Assembly: GCF_040581485.1 (NCBI RefSeq)
Contig: NC_090135.1
Span: 8,859,001 to 8,923,000, forward strand
Source of the DNA: Linepithema humile
Lineage: Eukaryota; Arthropoda; Insecta; Hymenoptera; Formicidae
Length of the DNA stretch: 64,000 nt
Direction: 5' to 3'
This document shows positions 27,701 through 39,773 of the stretch, in pieces (positions within the stretch are counted from its first letter, which is position 1; every line of letters begins with the position of its first letter). The notes below the pieces were generated by a model. It had not been told where the DNA came from, searched no databases, and saw only the letters and a program-made list of their open reading frames with translations. Made by a program: the position numbers and the translations under genes.

Positions 27701-30700
27701 TAATATTAATTTTTTAATCTATATTAGACACACTTTTGTATTCTGATGTGCGAATATTTAGACACAATGTGACTGCCTCGAATAGCCTCCCTCCCAGATT
27801 CGTACAATTTTATACGTCAAAGCATATATATATATATAGTTTTTAATTTAGAATTTAGCGGTATTTCATACCTTTGCTTCGTCAATCTCGTCGTTTACAA
27901 GATTAAAGGAACAAGGTGACAGCCCCATCTCCCAAGAGTGATTTATGCCGACATGACTGCTTACCGGCTAACTTATGGTGTTTACCGATTCAATTAGGGG
28001 TACAACCGGCGGCTCCTTAAAACGAGATACATTTGTTTCGACATTAATTTACGGAAACGGTCCCCTGTCATAACAAAACTATAATAGACCTTCGGCCGGT
28101 TGGCGCGCCGCCAGACTTTAGTAGCCGCATAAAATGCACCGGGATGCTTGCCCGCTACATTGTCCTCGACCACGTCGTAAATTCAATCCCCAAATTTTTA
28201 TCGTGATCTCGCGTGTCTTAATCTCATAAACGTTACGTAAACGAAAACCGCCACTGCTTTTTAAAAAATTGCTTAATAATTATACTGATAAAATTACTAT
28301 GCTTTATTTAGCGTATCTTAAAATGCTTGCTTGCATTGTTTGCATATTTTAAAACTTGTATGTTGCAAATTTTCTAGATATTAGAATGAAACAAAAATTT
28401 ATTGATGAATTTCATGAACAAAAATTTTCAGATCTGTTTTTTTTTTAAGGAATTTGCACGTAAAATATTCGGATGAGCTTATAAACTTTAAATAACGATA
28501 AATTTTATAAAAATTAATATTTATACACTGCTTTAATGACTTCACCGCAACTTTATCGTTATAACTACTAACATTCTATTGTTCTCTACAAATTTCCTTA
28601 TCCTCCTGCTTAAACGAAGAGTTGTTTGTTAGTTTAAGCAAGACAAGGCTTTCGAGAACGTCAGGAAAAACGAACGAAGTGTCGGGAAGCACGCGGCGTT
28701 TTTGTAGCTAAGACAATGTCTGAGTAGTCTTCAGTACAACGACGCCAAGCGACGTCGAACAACGCGTCGCCTCTATATTTACATGCTACAAAGTCAGTGG
28801 CCCGCTCGAGTGATTCATCACGGAAACAGATGCTGGGATCCTAGACGACGTCAATGTTAAATTTTTAGGCCCGACCCTGACTCGAGGAAATCCAAAGTTC
28901 CTTGGAACTTTCATATCTTGGACTCCCAAGATCATACGGGTATCTTGAATTTTAGCTGCTCTCGCATCGCTCACATATCTTGAAATTTACACGGATTACA
29001 TTGAAGATTTTCCCGAACGCTAGGCTTCTCGGATCAAAGAATATATAATCCTCGGTAAGCGACGAGAAATGAGAAGCAACTGGACGGAAATATTTTTGCC
29101 GGGCCAAACGTCCATCGGACGGGAGGTCTGCGGCAACACGAGGACGGCAGCTGGTCGACGATGCGACAAATCATACCCTACTGGACAGCCTACACGTCAA
29201 CGTGCGCTCGAGCGTCCCGCGCAAAACCGAGCGAGCACGTGCAAGCCGAATGCAGCAATGTAACCGGTGGCGAATCCCGAAACCCTCTTCTTCCCTTCCC
29301 GCAGGTTCTTTGATGGATCGCTCCTAAATTTATGAGGCGCCGTTCTGATCTTACGCTTGTCTATTTAAACAGAGCATTTCTGTTTATACGCACCGTCGTT
29401 AGTTTCGAAACTATGTTCAAAAAGTGATTAATTAATTATTTTTATAATTCAAATATTTTAGTTCTCAATAAGCTTGATTCAACATTATTTACCGACACAC
29501 GTAATTCGATAAAAAGTTTATTTTATTTTCATTCGTAGAGCGTTCTGAAAAATAGCACGATGACAAATTTGGACAAATTTGCGGAACAAAATTTTCATCG
29601 GGGAAACGTGACGAACAGTTAAAATCTTTCGAAAATAGAATAAACATCGCATTCTGATCCGCGACTTCGAGTCGTGCGCAGAACACGGAGCGATTAATTA
29701 GAAATTGTTCGGCGATATCTAAGCGAGAGATCGAATCGCGGACAAGCGACATTCGTCGGTATCTCTTTGATACGTCAGCTGCCCGACCAGACCAGTTCTG
29801 CTTGCTGTCCGAGTCAAATAATATCTGGCCCAACACGTGTCACGTGGTAGTCGGCAGCCGGCGAAATGTCTGTCGATGCATTGGATCGATCGAAGATGCA
29901 GTTCGATCATTCTCCTCGACATATCCGTATATAGAATATTTTGACGCGGACTGAATCTGCGATTAGATATCAGACTAACAGAATCTTGGCGTTACTCGCA
30001 TTCTTGTCAACGGCAGATGGCCGTTAACATGGCAAAATATTGAAGACCGAGAACGCAAAAGTTGCTGTTTATTAAAAACAAGTAAATCGAAATTATCCTT
30101 GAAATGGCGCTTTTATTTGATTTCAACCTTCGAGAATTGATCCGGCTGCCGAAATTGCAAAATATTCCCAATTAATTGCAAAAGAAACCCTTTTAATATT
30201 AGCATGAGAACACGAAGCAGTTCAACGCACCGAAATTACAGCTGAAAGCCAGAAGAGAAATTAAAAACAAACTCCTCCGCGGAATCTCATCTTTTCGAAG
30301 GACACGCCGTATATATTATTTTCCCAAACGCATCGAATGCGGTTAATGCAATCACATTCCATTAGCATCCTGTTAACGGAATTGCCTACCTAGATAGAAA
30401 AGAAAGAGCGCCGCGAAACACAAAGTCCGCGTGAATGAGCGAAAATAGACAACTCGTGGCGCAGGCGGGCGGCATCGGGCGAAGTAAAAGAGGAGAAATC
30501 CGAAGAGAGGGGTAAGAGAGTTCCGCGGGGTTAAACAGCTGGTATTTCAGTAATGGAGCCTTATCGCCGGCTACCGCAGAAGTCCGAGTTCTCGTACTCG
30601 GCGCGGCTTTCGTAGTCGGTACTCGAGGAGTCCGATTCCCCTCCCGAGTCAAGTTGAGCCGAGAGTCAACGGCGTTTATTAATTCGCCACTTACCGCGCA

Positions 30701-33700
30701 TACTCGCGGCTCGTTTCTTCCGATAGAGATGAGGAATTATCCACGTTTTGTCCCTTTAACTTATACGTGGCCACGCCGACGGAGGGAGCGCGATGGAGCC
30801 GCAAATGTCGTAAATGTACATCGGTCATTCCGACGCGCTAATCATATTTTATTCGTGAATGCTAGAAGAATTGATGATATTTTTATACCGAGGGAATTAT
30901 AGATTTTTAGACCCGTCTCGCGGGTCTCTTTAGAGTTAACAGACACCTAGACGATGACATCATCGTTTCATCTCGAATTGCAAGAGAACGCGTCTCGACG
31001 CAACCCGCGTGCTCATCAGGAATCGCACGGATTATAATAACGTGCTCGGAGATACCCGGCGTCTGGATTCCAGACTTCTGGCTTGCCTGCTCTGCGTAGC
31101 AGTTAATCTCGCGGTGATGCGTGTTTCGGCGGGATTACTGGGCGACCGCGTGTCGTAATTGCGTTTAAATATACTCGGGAGTCGCGATAGAGGCGTGCGC
31201 GCGCGCGCACGCGAAGAAGAGTTCGGCGACGAGGACACGCAGGAGTGCAGCCAGCGGTGATTTGTGGCTTCGGCTTCGTAACAAATAGATGCGCGGGCAT
31301 TTTCTCGGACACCGGGTGCGCAAAGTGAACAAAGACAAATGACCGCGCCGCGCGACGCACGTGACTAACGACGAGCGGGCTGATAGCTGACGCGGGATTT
31401 TTTTCTCCAAAAGATTCGATCGCCGCCGATCCTTCACCCTGATGAACCGATATCTCGAGGGATAAGGGTTTTTAACTCTCACGCTTGGACAGAATTGAAA
31501 ATGGAAAACTCTTGACGATTAAATAAGGACAATCAAGAAAGTCTAAAATCTAAATGAATTTTAGATAATTGATTTTAGATAATTGATTTTAGATAATTGA
31601 AATTGAAGAAAAATGCCAGGAGGTTTTGAAGCATTAAAATACGTGAAATATATATTCTTCGCTTTTTTTCTCAATATTTCATTTTTTTTTTTTTTTAAAT
31701 AATTAGAAATCGTAGTAATCCAAGGATGCGCGGAAAGGATGCGGTCGTGGAATCGAGGTTACTAGGATGCGACATGAGATCGGCTCTCACCGACATCGGA
31801 AGATTTCCAGGGTCTCCTAGATGTTTCTTTTTTTTTTCTACTGCAACAACCGACCGCGAGTTCGTCCATGGACGTGTCCATCTGTCCGCGCGCGATTTGA
31901 AATTCAATACAACCGCCTCGAGCAGAAACGCATCCGCGCTTTCTGACGGGGAGGACACTCGGACGACACAAAAGAAGCGGCTATCGCTTCCGCGATACTT
32001 CCTTCTCCCTACTCGTCCTTCCGTCTCGCATTCGTTCTTCGTATTTTGTCCGTAACCTGAATATCATTTCCCCATTCGTGTGTACAAAAAGCTTAAAAAT
32101 TACCAGTCACTCCAACTATTTCAGACATCTCCGGAAATTCTAGTTTGACTGCTGATAAAATTAAAAAGACACTTCTTTTTATATTGTTAAATGCCGTGTA
32201 CAAGGTATTTGAGAATGCACATTGAGAATAGATGCAAGAATTAATGGGAAATAAGAGCGAATGGAAAAATTTGCTTTCATTTTTTTAATCAGCGATTCGA
32301 TTCGGTCTAAACATGACACAATATGCATTAGAAACGCCTCGAGAAGCGAGCAGTATGCGCAAGCGGTTACGACAGAATCATCATCATTCTCGAGCAGCCG
32401 GAGCAGGTCTTACACCAGGAGTAGTTGGTCTTTTTTTGCCGATGGAGCAACGGATTGTCCACCGGCGTGTTGTCTTTACCTGGCACTCTCTTCTCTCTCT
32501 CTCTCTTTCATCGTAACACCCGATTCTCGATACCGGGACGCCGTTTTATCTCAGCCACGCGGGCGCCGATCTCCGCCGCAGCCGTCGGGTCACGTATTAA
32601 TTTTTTCGTTTAAACCGGTAAGGCGAGTTCACCTCGATTTCGCGACGATTCGGTGAAAGTTTTGTGAGTCTCTTTTTAGTTGCCGCGCGCTGCGACACTG
32701 ACCGCCGCTGCCGCAAAGGATAATTCACAAACCTCACAATAATTTATCGAGTAAATCGTTCGACACGCACACACACGTATTCTGCACTTATTATACAAAA
32801 TTAGACAGGAAACTATCATGTCCTCGTAATATTTAAAATATTTTTTTCACACGCGAGGATTAAAATGAATGATCAAACGTGAACAATTGATAATTTTCTT
32901 AAAATTCAAGAATTGCACAAGGAAGCAAAATTCTCTGCGAAGAATCAAAACAATAAAAGATTTATTTATTGCGTAACGCGTGTGCACGAACTCGGATGCG
33001 CCCGCCAGGAGGCTGGCAGAAACGCCATTTTCCCGTTTAAGTGGCGATAAAAAAGTCAGCGACTCGGACTTCCAGATCCTGAATTTATCGAGACCTCGCA
33101 ACACCCCTACTTACGGCTCTCTTTCTATCCGTACCGCACCGTTTGATCCTACCGCGGTCGAGGATGCCGTACCGGTCTGAAGTATCATCGTCGTCATGGC
33201 GAACGTCTCTCGATATTATCGTTGTGCATGTCTTTTCAATTTTTTTTTTATCTTTCATACATTGGCGTGCAACAAGGGAAAGTCACAGACTACTATCAAG
33301 CTAAGCTATCAAGATTCTTCCGATAAATAAATCTGCTCGTCCTTATTGTTCATTAATTATTTAAGAAACTCAGAATCTGTCATCTAAAATAATGTCTTTG
33401 GTCTTTGGTCTTGTGTCCAAGTGTTTAAAAAAAATTAAAATATACTGTATTAATATTCTTACGAATAATATATTAATTAGTAGTCGATGCATCTAGATTA
33501 TTCGAAAAATTCCTACCGTTTTCATGATTTAAATTAATTCAAGCAGTCCAGAATATAAACAATATAAGATCCAAAGTATCATTTAACAAAAACGCAACTT
33601 GCTCTACAAATGTAAAATAAAAGACGTCGAGAATCCGAAACATCTCGGAATTAAGAAGATCTAAAGAGAGTCTAAAACCATCTAGACATCAAAATTCGAT

Positions 33701-36700
33701 TTCACAGTTGTAATTCTTTCGCGTCTCCGAAACGGCCAGTGATAGCGATCGTCGCGTCGATTTTCGCAGGTGATGCAACAAGAAAAGTCGCGAGAGAAGG
33801 CGGAGAGGGAAGGTTCCGCCGGCGTGGCGATGTCGATGCTCCCTGCTCGGCCGAGCACGACGAAGACGGCGACCATAGCTCATACTGTTATAGCAAAAGC
33901 GCCTCCTCTCGACTTTGACAGGGTTAGCCAGCCGTCGGCTGGCTTTTAACGACGCGCGCACTCATCGAACGCGCGGATCGATCGTAATTAATTTATTTTT
34001 TCCTCTCAACGCGCTGGACAGCGTAGTGCGTAGCGAAAATATCGAAACGCCGCCAGGTACTCGCGTGACCACGCCGGCGAATGTCGGAAGCAATCCGTGC
34101 GAGGGGCGCACCGCGGGAGTAAAACGGGAGACCGGGGGAACGACTCCCCACGGTCGGCCGCGTCGGAAAAATGTTGTTCATCGCGTGGTCAAGGGGTTAA
34201 GTAAAGACGTAGCGTAAGGTCTTGCGTGCCTCTCTGGGAACTCCCGATACACCGTGCGCGCGGGGAACGTTTAAATGTACCGCTCGCCTTGTGTTTCTTC
34301 GTTCTTTTACGGGCGAGCGCGTGGTCGTTCCGCGCACTTTATGGGCGAATTTTCTGCGTGGCTCGCACAGTGGCGTAGAGCCCCCGAAACTCACTGATCT
34401 CGTAAACACCGGAATGAGAAGATGAGGACGCGCGGAAATAAGATAGAAAATTATCGAGAAATCATTGTTGAAATTATCGGAATTGGATCTAGCGAGTATC
34501 TCGATTTAATCCTTAATTTGTTGATTCATTAATAAGTATTCGAGACGCACGACTGTAACGACTCCATTTTGGCGACTTATTTTAATTTCACGGAATTTCG
34601 ATTGGCTTCCCGTTTGACGACTTCGCGATCAACAGGTCGAGTTCTACTCCAGGCGGTCGTCAGGATCGATTCCGCAGTTTTAGAAATCGGCGTCGCATTC
34701 TGCGGTGATTTTCCGCGACAGGTTGTATAAGCGTCCACGATAGCGATCTCATGAGTGGAATGTAAAGACGATCGGGCGAAAGGGCGCGCACGCACAGGAA
34801 CTGGCGCTGGCCGAGAAACTAGTCCCGGTGGAAATTTATTCCGGCGAAGCGAGAACAACAAATTACCGGCCGGTAGTCGATCTCTCCTAATACGACGCGA
34901 CGGGAATGCCAGAACTTGAAACTCGGCGCGGTGTCGACACCGCGGAAGATTGACGACATATTGACAATCCGCTGGAAAGCAAGTCGATCGTTCTGTCGAT
35001 GGTCTCGTAATTAATTGATTTATGGGGAAAGAACGGCGACGAGTGAGTCAAATAATGCAATCGAAAATAATCAAAATATATTTAAAATAAGACATAATAT
35101 CTGAGAAGATTAAAGAAAATTCTACAAAAAAGTAGAAAAATTATTTTAACGCAGAAACTATCTTGTTGATCGATAGAAAAATATTAATGCGTCTTATCAA
35201 GTTAAATACATTTCTAATTGCACTTTTTAGGCGACATAAAAATAACTGAAATATTCTCCTCCTTATTATTATCGCCATTATGCTTTCTCTCCAAAAGAAC
35301 AATGCGACAGCGCGCGTTGATCGCAGATTGCAAAATACTCGTACCCTTCATTTTTTAATCGCGAAGATAAATACAGCGTCAGCGAGGAAGAGGGACATGT
35401 GAGGGAAGAAGGGAGTGTGGGAGGGGAGGAGGCAAGAGGAAAGAGAAATATAATAAAAGAAGCCGTGGCAAGAGCCTGCTTTAGCTAGGGCCAGATCCCG
35501 CCGGGACGATAACACGAGGACACATCGCCACCTCGGCGCGACGATCGTAAAACTTGGTCAGGTAAAGGCGCGGTCCGTTTGAGACCTGCTGCTAGGAGGA
35601 CGGACAGGAGCTGGTTATAGGATAGGTATTATAGTCCTGCTCCGCGCTGTCGGTCTATCTCGCGAAGGGATGCGCGTCCCGTACGCGTATCCTTCGGGGT
35701 GGTCCTGGCGACGACATCGGTTCATTAATCGGCCAGATATCCGAGAAAAATGCGCTTTTACGACTACTCTTTCTTCCTCACTCTATCTCACCCTTTTCTC
35801 TCTCCCTCCCTGCCGCTCCCTTGCGATCGTCGCCGCTTGTATCTCTACCAGTTTCGTGAAGGAGACGCCCGGTGGCTTATTAGGCTCGTTACCGGAGAGA
35901 TTTCAGGAAGGGCAGCCGGGTAATTATAAGTAGGACTCTCGATCAACGCGATACCCGACAACGTTATTTCAATTTCACTCGGCCGAGCGTCAATATGATT
36001 TCAATTATAACGAATGCCCTAGATTTCTCCGAGAATTTTTAATTCGTCAATTCGTTCAATGTTTTTATTCATTTGAAATTTTGCAAAGCTGATAAATGAT
36101 AAAATAAGGAAAAGATCGATAAAGTAAATTTCGCATACTCAAGTAGGCTTTTCTAGGCACGTGTGTTGTGTCTATTAAGTAGAAAAATGTGGTCACATTT
36201 ACTAACCCTATTTTCATTAACCGACTATCGAGTGCGTGACATAACTTGGAGCGATGGTGCAAGGCTGCGCGTACAGGCTCCGCGTGTGTGCCTGCGCGTA
36301 AAAGAAACGGCGGTCGAGTAACGAGAGTGCTAATGAAGGATAGCCAGGTTCTTGCGGATTTCTCCTGCAACCAGCACCTGTCTTTCCCTAGGCGCACGCG
36401 TTTCTGCGACGAAACGATCGTTGCACGCTCCGGTCGCTGGATTTCTTTTCATCGTCTAATTTCTTGCGAGCCTTCGCATTATGAGAGAGATAGCATCAGT
36501 CGCGAATATCAGTTAGCGGAGCCCGCGGTTTAATTTCAATAAAACTACAAGAAATTAAACCACACGCGTACACGGTGGTTAATTGATGATAAATCTAAAG
36601 AGCTGTTGATATCGCGATATTAAATAAATCCTGATATTTTTCCAAGTCTGCGGCTCTCGAAGGAATTGCGCAGCTTCTGCGACACCCCGTACATCATTCT

Positions 36701-39615
36701 TCGCCGCAAGCTGAATACTCGCTCGCTTACTCGGCCAAGCGAGCGGGAGCGATAAAGCACCGGCGGTTTCGGTGCGTCTCGTGAGAAAACGACGCGCATT
36801 TTTAACGCGCGTCACGTCGGTACGCGCCTTCGTACGCACGTACACACACGCGCACGACGACGTAGCCGGCCGGCACACTGCGAAAAACACTAGCGCGGCT
36901 ATTAATTCAGAGGCCGGGGGGGGGGGGGCGACAGAGAGCGGAGGCCGGCAAAGGAGCAAAATGAGCGGCGCTTCTCCCGGCTCTTCGGGGCCCTAAATAA
37001 AAGGAAGGAAAGAGAGAGAGAGAGAGAGAGGGATTTAAATAAAAGTAAACTCGTGTCGCCGCGCTCGCGTGAACTACCCGGGCCCCGAGGATATGAACCG
37101 CGGGCCCTCTTCCTCCCTCGAAGGAGCATCTTTGCGGAGAACCTGTCCTGCCCGACTGTCGGAATCGGCTTTCCCTCCTTCGCTCGCTCGTATCGCGTGC
37201 GCTTAACGCTTTTGCCGGATGTTATCTCGCGATCGCGATCACGGGGAGAGAGGAGAAAAGCAGAGAGAGAAAGAGAATGTCGGGACGTCCGGTGTGTGTT
37301 TCAGTGTCGTCGGAAGATTGATAGATAAATGGATGAACGATCCACAGTTATATGTCTTGGAAGAAGTGAAAGAGAGAACGTATTTGTTTGATTAATACTG
37401 ATTGTGAGATGTAGAATTTTTAATTATATTTTAAAAATTATACTTCACTGTGCATGCAAAGATGTGTAGAATAGAAAAATGAAGAAGTTTCAGTGTCTGA
37501 GGATTCCTAAATGTTAATATTTCAAATATTCGATGATTATATCGAATTTGATAAATGCGTGATTTAAAGATCTCAGAAAATAAATTTCTCGGTTTTGCAA
37601 GATTCTAGATAGCTAGATAGCTTTGATTCTTGGTGACATTTTGAAAGGCGCCTCTTCTTTTTCTTCCGACCGACAGATTTTAATGGGTTTCATTTGCATA
37701 TTGAGATTAAATGAGATACCGGGATGTAACTATCCGATCATCCTTGAGAATTGGAAGTTTTCGATAATTCTTTTATCTATACGGTGGGTATGCCAGTAGC
37801 TGCCACAATAAAACGTCGCGAGATTTTAAATCGCGATCCTTAAATCGTGACGATTGTAGATCTTTGGACTTTTTATTTCTTTTTTATGATCCAAATTTTA
37901 TACATTGCGATACTTTATTCTATCATAAATTCTTCTAGAAATATTTTCTCAACATTTTCATCCTTTGATATTATTTTCGAAATACACCTGTTTCCAGATA
38001 ATATTTAAAGGATATTGTCATTTTCAGGATTCTTTCACGAAACGTCTTCGTTTACCGGGAATACGCTCTCCGGAATATTCTCGCGTCACTAGTTATAAGT
38101 GGTTTAATATTACCTAAGCGAGGTTGGTGCTGGAAAAAAGGAACATTACTTTCCCGCCGAGCCGGGAAAGATGGCAAAACGGCGCTCGACACCCCACGGC
38201 GCACGGATGGGTGCTCGCCGGGGGCAGAAATACGCCTGACCTCTCGGCAGACAAATTAAAATGATACACAGGCGATTTCACATGCTGCTCGCGAAAACCT
38301 CTTCTCTTTCCTGCCGTCCTCAAACTATTTCAGGATACGCGAAGCTGAAATATCGTTCCGGCGGCGGTGGTGTTCTTCGAGTTCTAGGAAAGGCTACCGA
38401 GCGATGTTCGCGAATGCGAAGGACCATGGATTTGTGAATCGTGTGATCCGAGGGTCTACTTGCTATTCGACAACTCGGGGAATTCACTATAGAAGATCTG
38501 AGAATCTAAACTCAGCGAAAACATCAAGACCGAAAAAAATCCAAGATTGAGGACCAAAAAACAAAAATTTATATTCATTTCAATTCAATAATATTAAACT
38601 GTTATATTGTAATAGTTGAAGTGCTTAAATGTCAATACGCAATAATTTTCAGGAAAGTTTGAATTGTATAAAAAAGGCACGAGACTGACTGAAGCAATAT
38701 TCAATCCTGCCAAATATTCCTTCTTTAACAATGTATTTTAAATTCCGTCATGGTTCCATCATTGCGGCAATAAACTAAATGACTATATATTTTACGCCAT
38801 AAAGTCATCTTCTTTACTTAATTTATGTGGCAATAAATAGCATTCGTTCGCCATAAAGTCGCAGATAGATAGTCTATGTAGAATGTAAGTGAAACTTGTT
38901 ATAAACGGTCGCAATCTTTTTATCGAACGCTCCGAACTTAATGACCGACGAACAACGCGGGTCTGTTTTTAATTGCTTCGGACGATTTAAGTACCGGAGA
39001 CAAGCAATCTGAAAACGGGGTTATAAAAATGTACTCATGGTCCACCTCAGAAATGTGGGCGTCTTGGCGTATTCTATTAGCGCTTTCGCACATTTTCTAG
39101 ACATCTATTAATGGTAGCTCCGTATCATTAAATTAGTTGATCAATTGACGAGCAATCCATCCATTTGATTTATTTTACTCAATGCAGTTAAGCATTTCAT
39201 TTTCCTATATAAATTATTATTCCCTATATAAATTAAATGCAGATAAACGTGAACTAACTTTACATAGTTCATAATTATCATTCCTATTTTCACCAATTGC
39301 AGAGTTTATTGACCTTTCAGCAATTTAAAATTTCTCTTAGCTCTAAAATTCTATAAGAATTTCGACAACCTTCACCTCAATAAAAATTATGATAAAAAAA
39401 TAAAAATTACTCACCCTGTCATACTGATGCGTCGCCGTAGCCGCCGGGAAGGGCTGAAAGGGCGCCGGCCTGGCTGGACTGTGGTGGGCCGCGTGTGGAT
39501 TAGCGTGAGGGTGGCTGTGCGGGGCCGCATGGGGATGCGTCGGATGCGGCGGCGGTGGCCGGTGGGTTTGGTAAAGGTAAGGATAATATTGATACATCAC
39601 ATCGGAGCAGCTCAT
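6562..39615 (-). CDS. vg: vestigial (vg), five coding exons, C-terminal exon missing
   Basis: Vestigial is a nuclear co-activator that binds the TEAD factor Scalloped through its TDU domain and selects wing fate; this role is known from flies. Five minus-strand exons join in frame: 39615-39415, 12957-12747, 12674-12516, 8338-8215 and 6782-6562 (916 nt, about 305 codons; the fly protein is about 450). In order the protein shows MSCSDVMYQYYPYLYQ at the start (fly: SCPEVMYGAYYPYLYG), a His/Pro-rich stretch, a Ser/Pro linker, the TDU at about residues 155-184 (CVVFTHYRGD and EEHFQRAL), the conserved MSMRNFPPSFWNS at 196-208, and a His/Ala-rich segment with YHHHNMA. The start is the ATG at 39615: an in-frame TGA lies at 39745-39747 and no other in-frame ATG lies between them. 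The last exon ends at a strong GTAAGT donor, and no C-terminal exon was found in the left 6.5 kb. Identity is near certain; the 3' end is unknown. Confidence 0.95.
6783..8214 (-). other. vg: vg intron 4
   Basis: A 1.4 kb intron between exons 4 and 5. It contains a long poly-T at the acceptor side and the inverted repeat described at 7845-8085. No coding potential was seen. Confidence 0.8.
7845..8085. repeat. inverted repeat, 32 bp arms with a 7 bp insertion in one arm
   Basis: The left arm at 7845-7883 and the right arm at 8054-8085 are perfect reverse complements over 17 + 15 bp. The left arm carries seven additional bases (ggagcgc, 7862-7868). The 170 bp spacer holds a 16 bp near-palindrome, GGCCTGA-CA-TCAGGCC, at 7947-7962. 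It may be a fold-back element or a small miniature inverted-repeat transposon; no target-site duplication was established. Confidence 0.7.
8215..8338 (-). CDS. vg: vg coding exon 4, conserved NFPPSFWNS block
   Basis: This 124 nt exon has the acceptor tttttattgcag and the donor ccacag|gtcagt. It encodes ENISPMSMRNFPPSFWNS and then a Tyr/His/Pro-rich segment. The fly protein has ESSSPMSNRNFPPSFWNS at the equivalent place, so assignment is secure. It enters in phase 1 and leaves in phase 2, consistent with its neighbours. Confidence 0.96.
8545..8630. repeat. two-copy tandem repeat, 50 bp period
   Basis: The word attgttaaggaaatgatt occurs at 8551-8568 and again at 8601-8618, followed by similar tgggata / tgggaca. 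The copies are 50 bp apart with partly matching flanks. It lies inside vg intron 3. Confidence 0.75.
9430..9930. repeat. degenerate tandem repeat, ~101-122 bp units, 4-5 copies
   Basis: The word gagacgc (followed by g in three of the copies) recurs at about 9473, 9591, 9713 and 9826, with a last eroded copy near 9927, giving spacings of 118, 122, 113 and 101 bp. Each unit also shares gaggtggggtgctgcaactcgagtgg-like and ttagattaggcgacgattc-like segments. The second and third units are most alike; later units are eroded. It is a minisatellite-like array in vg intron 3. Confidence 0.85.
12516..12674 (-). CDS. vg: vg coding exon 3, TDU (Scalloped-binding) domain
   Basis: This 159 nt exon encodes an acidic lead (TTEDSDDGES) and then the TDU core with CVVFTHYRGDAASEVEEHF and QRALAHDKLK. 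The Vestigial/Tondu/VGLL family pattern VFTxYxGDxxSxVDEHFxRAL is matched almost completely; the Asp of VDEHF is Glu here. The acceptor is tcgcag and the donor is aaaag|gtcagt, both phase 1. This domain is what docks the protein onto the TEAD factor Scalloped. Confidence 0.96.
12675..12746 (-). other. vg: vg intron 2, 72 bp
   Basis: A very short intron with a gtgaga donor and a cacgtcgcag acceptor separates the linker exon from the TDU exon. Splicing keeps frame (phase 1). In-frame read-through would hit a stop four codons after the donor (GEMN then TAA), so the intron must be removed to make the TDU domain. Confidence 0.85.
12747..12957 (-). CDS. vg: vg coding exon 2
   Basis: The exon has a phase 0 acceptor (tttccattgcag) and a phase 1 donor (acg|gtgaga). 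It encodes about 70 residues, beginning LNVHQRSLEAAGIELCGAGG and continuing with a low-complexity Ser/Pro/Gln linker that ends DDDRSTDG. The linker is poorly conserved in this family, so the call rests on splice phase, position next to the TDU exon and the HQYDR/LNVHQ junction. Confidence 0.88.
14399..14411. repeat. poly-G run
   Basis: An uninterrupted run of G inside vg intron 1. A similar run lies at 36916-36928. Such runs are prone to length change and to assembly error. Confidence 0.8.
15123..15162. other. hairpin-forming inverted repeat
   Basis: The arms cgagcagctct (15129-15139) and agagctgctcg (15147-15157) are perfect complements around a 7 nt loop. Outer ggcc/ggcc pairs (15123-15126 and 15159-15162) extend the stem after a small internal mismatch. 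Function unknown. Confidence 0.75.
15221..15241. repeat. (CTT)n microsatellite
   Basis: Seven uninterrupted CTT units in a pyrimidine-rich stretch within vg intron 1. Confidence 0.9.
21747..21791. other. two adjacent perfect palindromes, 24 bp and 18 bp
   Basis: Positions 21747-21770 form a perfect 24 bp palindrome whose half-site is ACTGGTTAAAAT. After three bases, 21774-21791 form a second perfect 18 bp palindrome (atataacatatgttatat). The ACTGGTT half-sites resemble the Grainyhead-type consensus, in inverted orientation. The element lies deep in vg intron 1. Confidence 0.85.
24504..24536. repeat. (GA)n microsatellite
   Basis: A GA-rich run ending in about eleven perfect GA units within vg intron 1. 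Confidence 0.9.
31193..31213. other. alternating purine-pyrimidine GC tract (Z-DNA-prone)
   Basis: Twenty-one bases alternate strictly between purine and pyrimidine, mostly GC dinucleotides. The central 18 bp at 31194-31211 are a perfect palindrome. Such tracts favour left-handed DNA under supercoiling; any role here is inference. Confidence 0.75.
31557..31601. repeat. three-copy 14 bp tandem repeat
   Basis: The unit attttagataattg occurs three times head to tail, the first preceded by one extra A. It lies in vg intron 1. Confidence 0.9.
37011..37031. repeat. (AG)n microsatellite
   Basis: About ten AG units in vg intron 1, about 100 bp from the poly-G run at 36916-36928. Confidence 0.9.
39415..39615 (-). 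CDS. vg: vg coding exon 1
   Basis: This exon encodes residues 1-67, beginning MSCSDVMYQYYPYLYQ, followed by a Pro/His-rich run and ending THQYDR. The start ATG is at 39613-39615. The donor follows the AGG codon as GGTGAGT, in phase 0. The stretch THQYDR joined to LNVHQRS from the next exon parallels fly YQYERFNQDLY, which supports direct joining across the 26 kb intron. Confidence 0.93.
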
Positions 39616-39773
39616 TACCCCGCCCGGGCCCGGCACCCCAGAGCTGGCCTGCAGACTTGCGTACCCGAACGTCGCACCACCCTTCCGAACAACACCACCC
39701 TTTAACTGGCCCTCCACTTCCGTCAATGATGCACCACGATCGGCTCAAACGTTCAGGATCATCCAAAATCACT
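39616..39773 (-). other. vg: predicted vg 5' UTR
   Basis: About 158 nt between the predicted initiator and the start ATG. It contains an in-frame TGA (39745-39747) and no in-frame ATG before 39615. No spliced leader exon is needed, but one further upstream cannot be excluded. Confidence 0.45.

Larger units (their letters stand above)
12958..39414 (-). other. vg: vg intron 1, 26.5 kb, no protein gene recognised
   Basis: In flies, introns of vg carry the boundary and quadrant enhancers, so this intron is the natural place for wing-enhancer equivalents; that is inference. I see alternating AT-rich stretches and CpG-rich islands, the latter at about 14.2-15.3, 23.3-24.2, 30.4-31.4, 33.8-34.4 and 36.7-37.3 kb. 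The ORFs overlapping these islands look like composition artefacts, with no recognisable domain. A CGTGGGAA word (Su(H)-type) lies at 16129-16136. Specific repeats and palindromes are listed separately. Confidence 0.7.

Noticed and set aside
39343..39726. vg start at 39726 (TEVEGQLKGG...)
   Set aside because: The codon at 39724-39726 is TTG, not ATG. A stop lies seven codons upstream and the first in-frame ATG is at 39615, where similarity to fly Vg begins.
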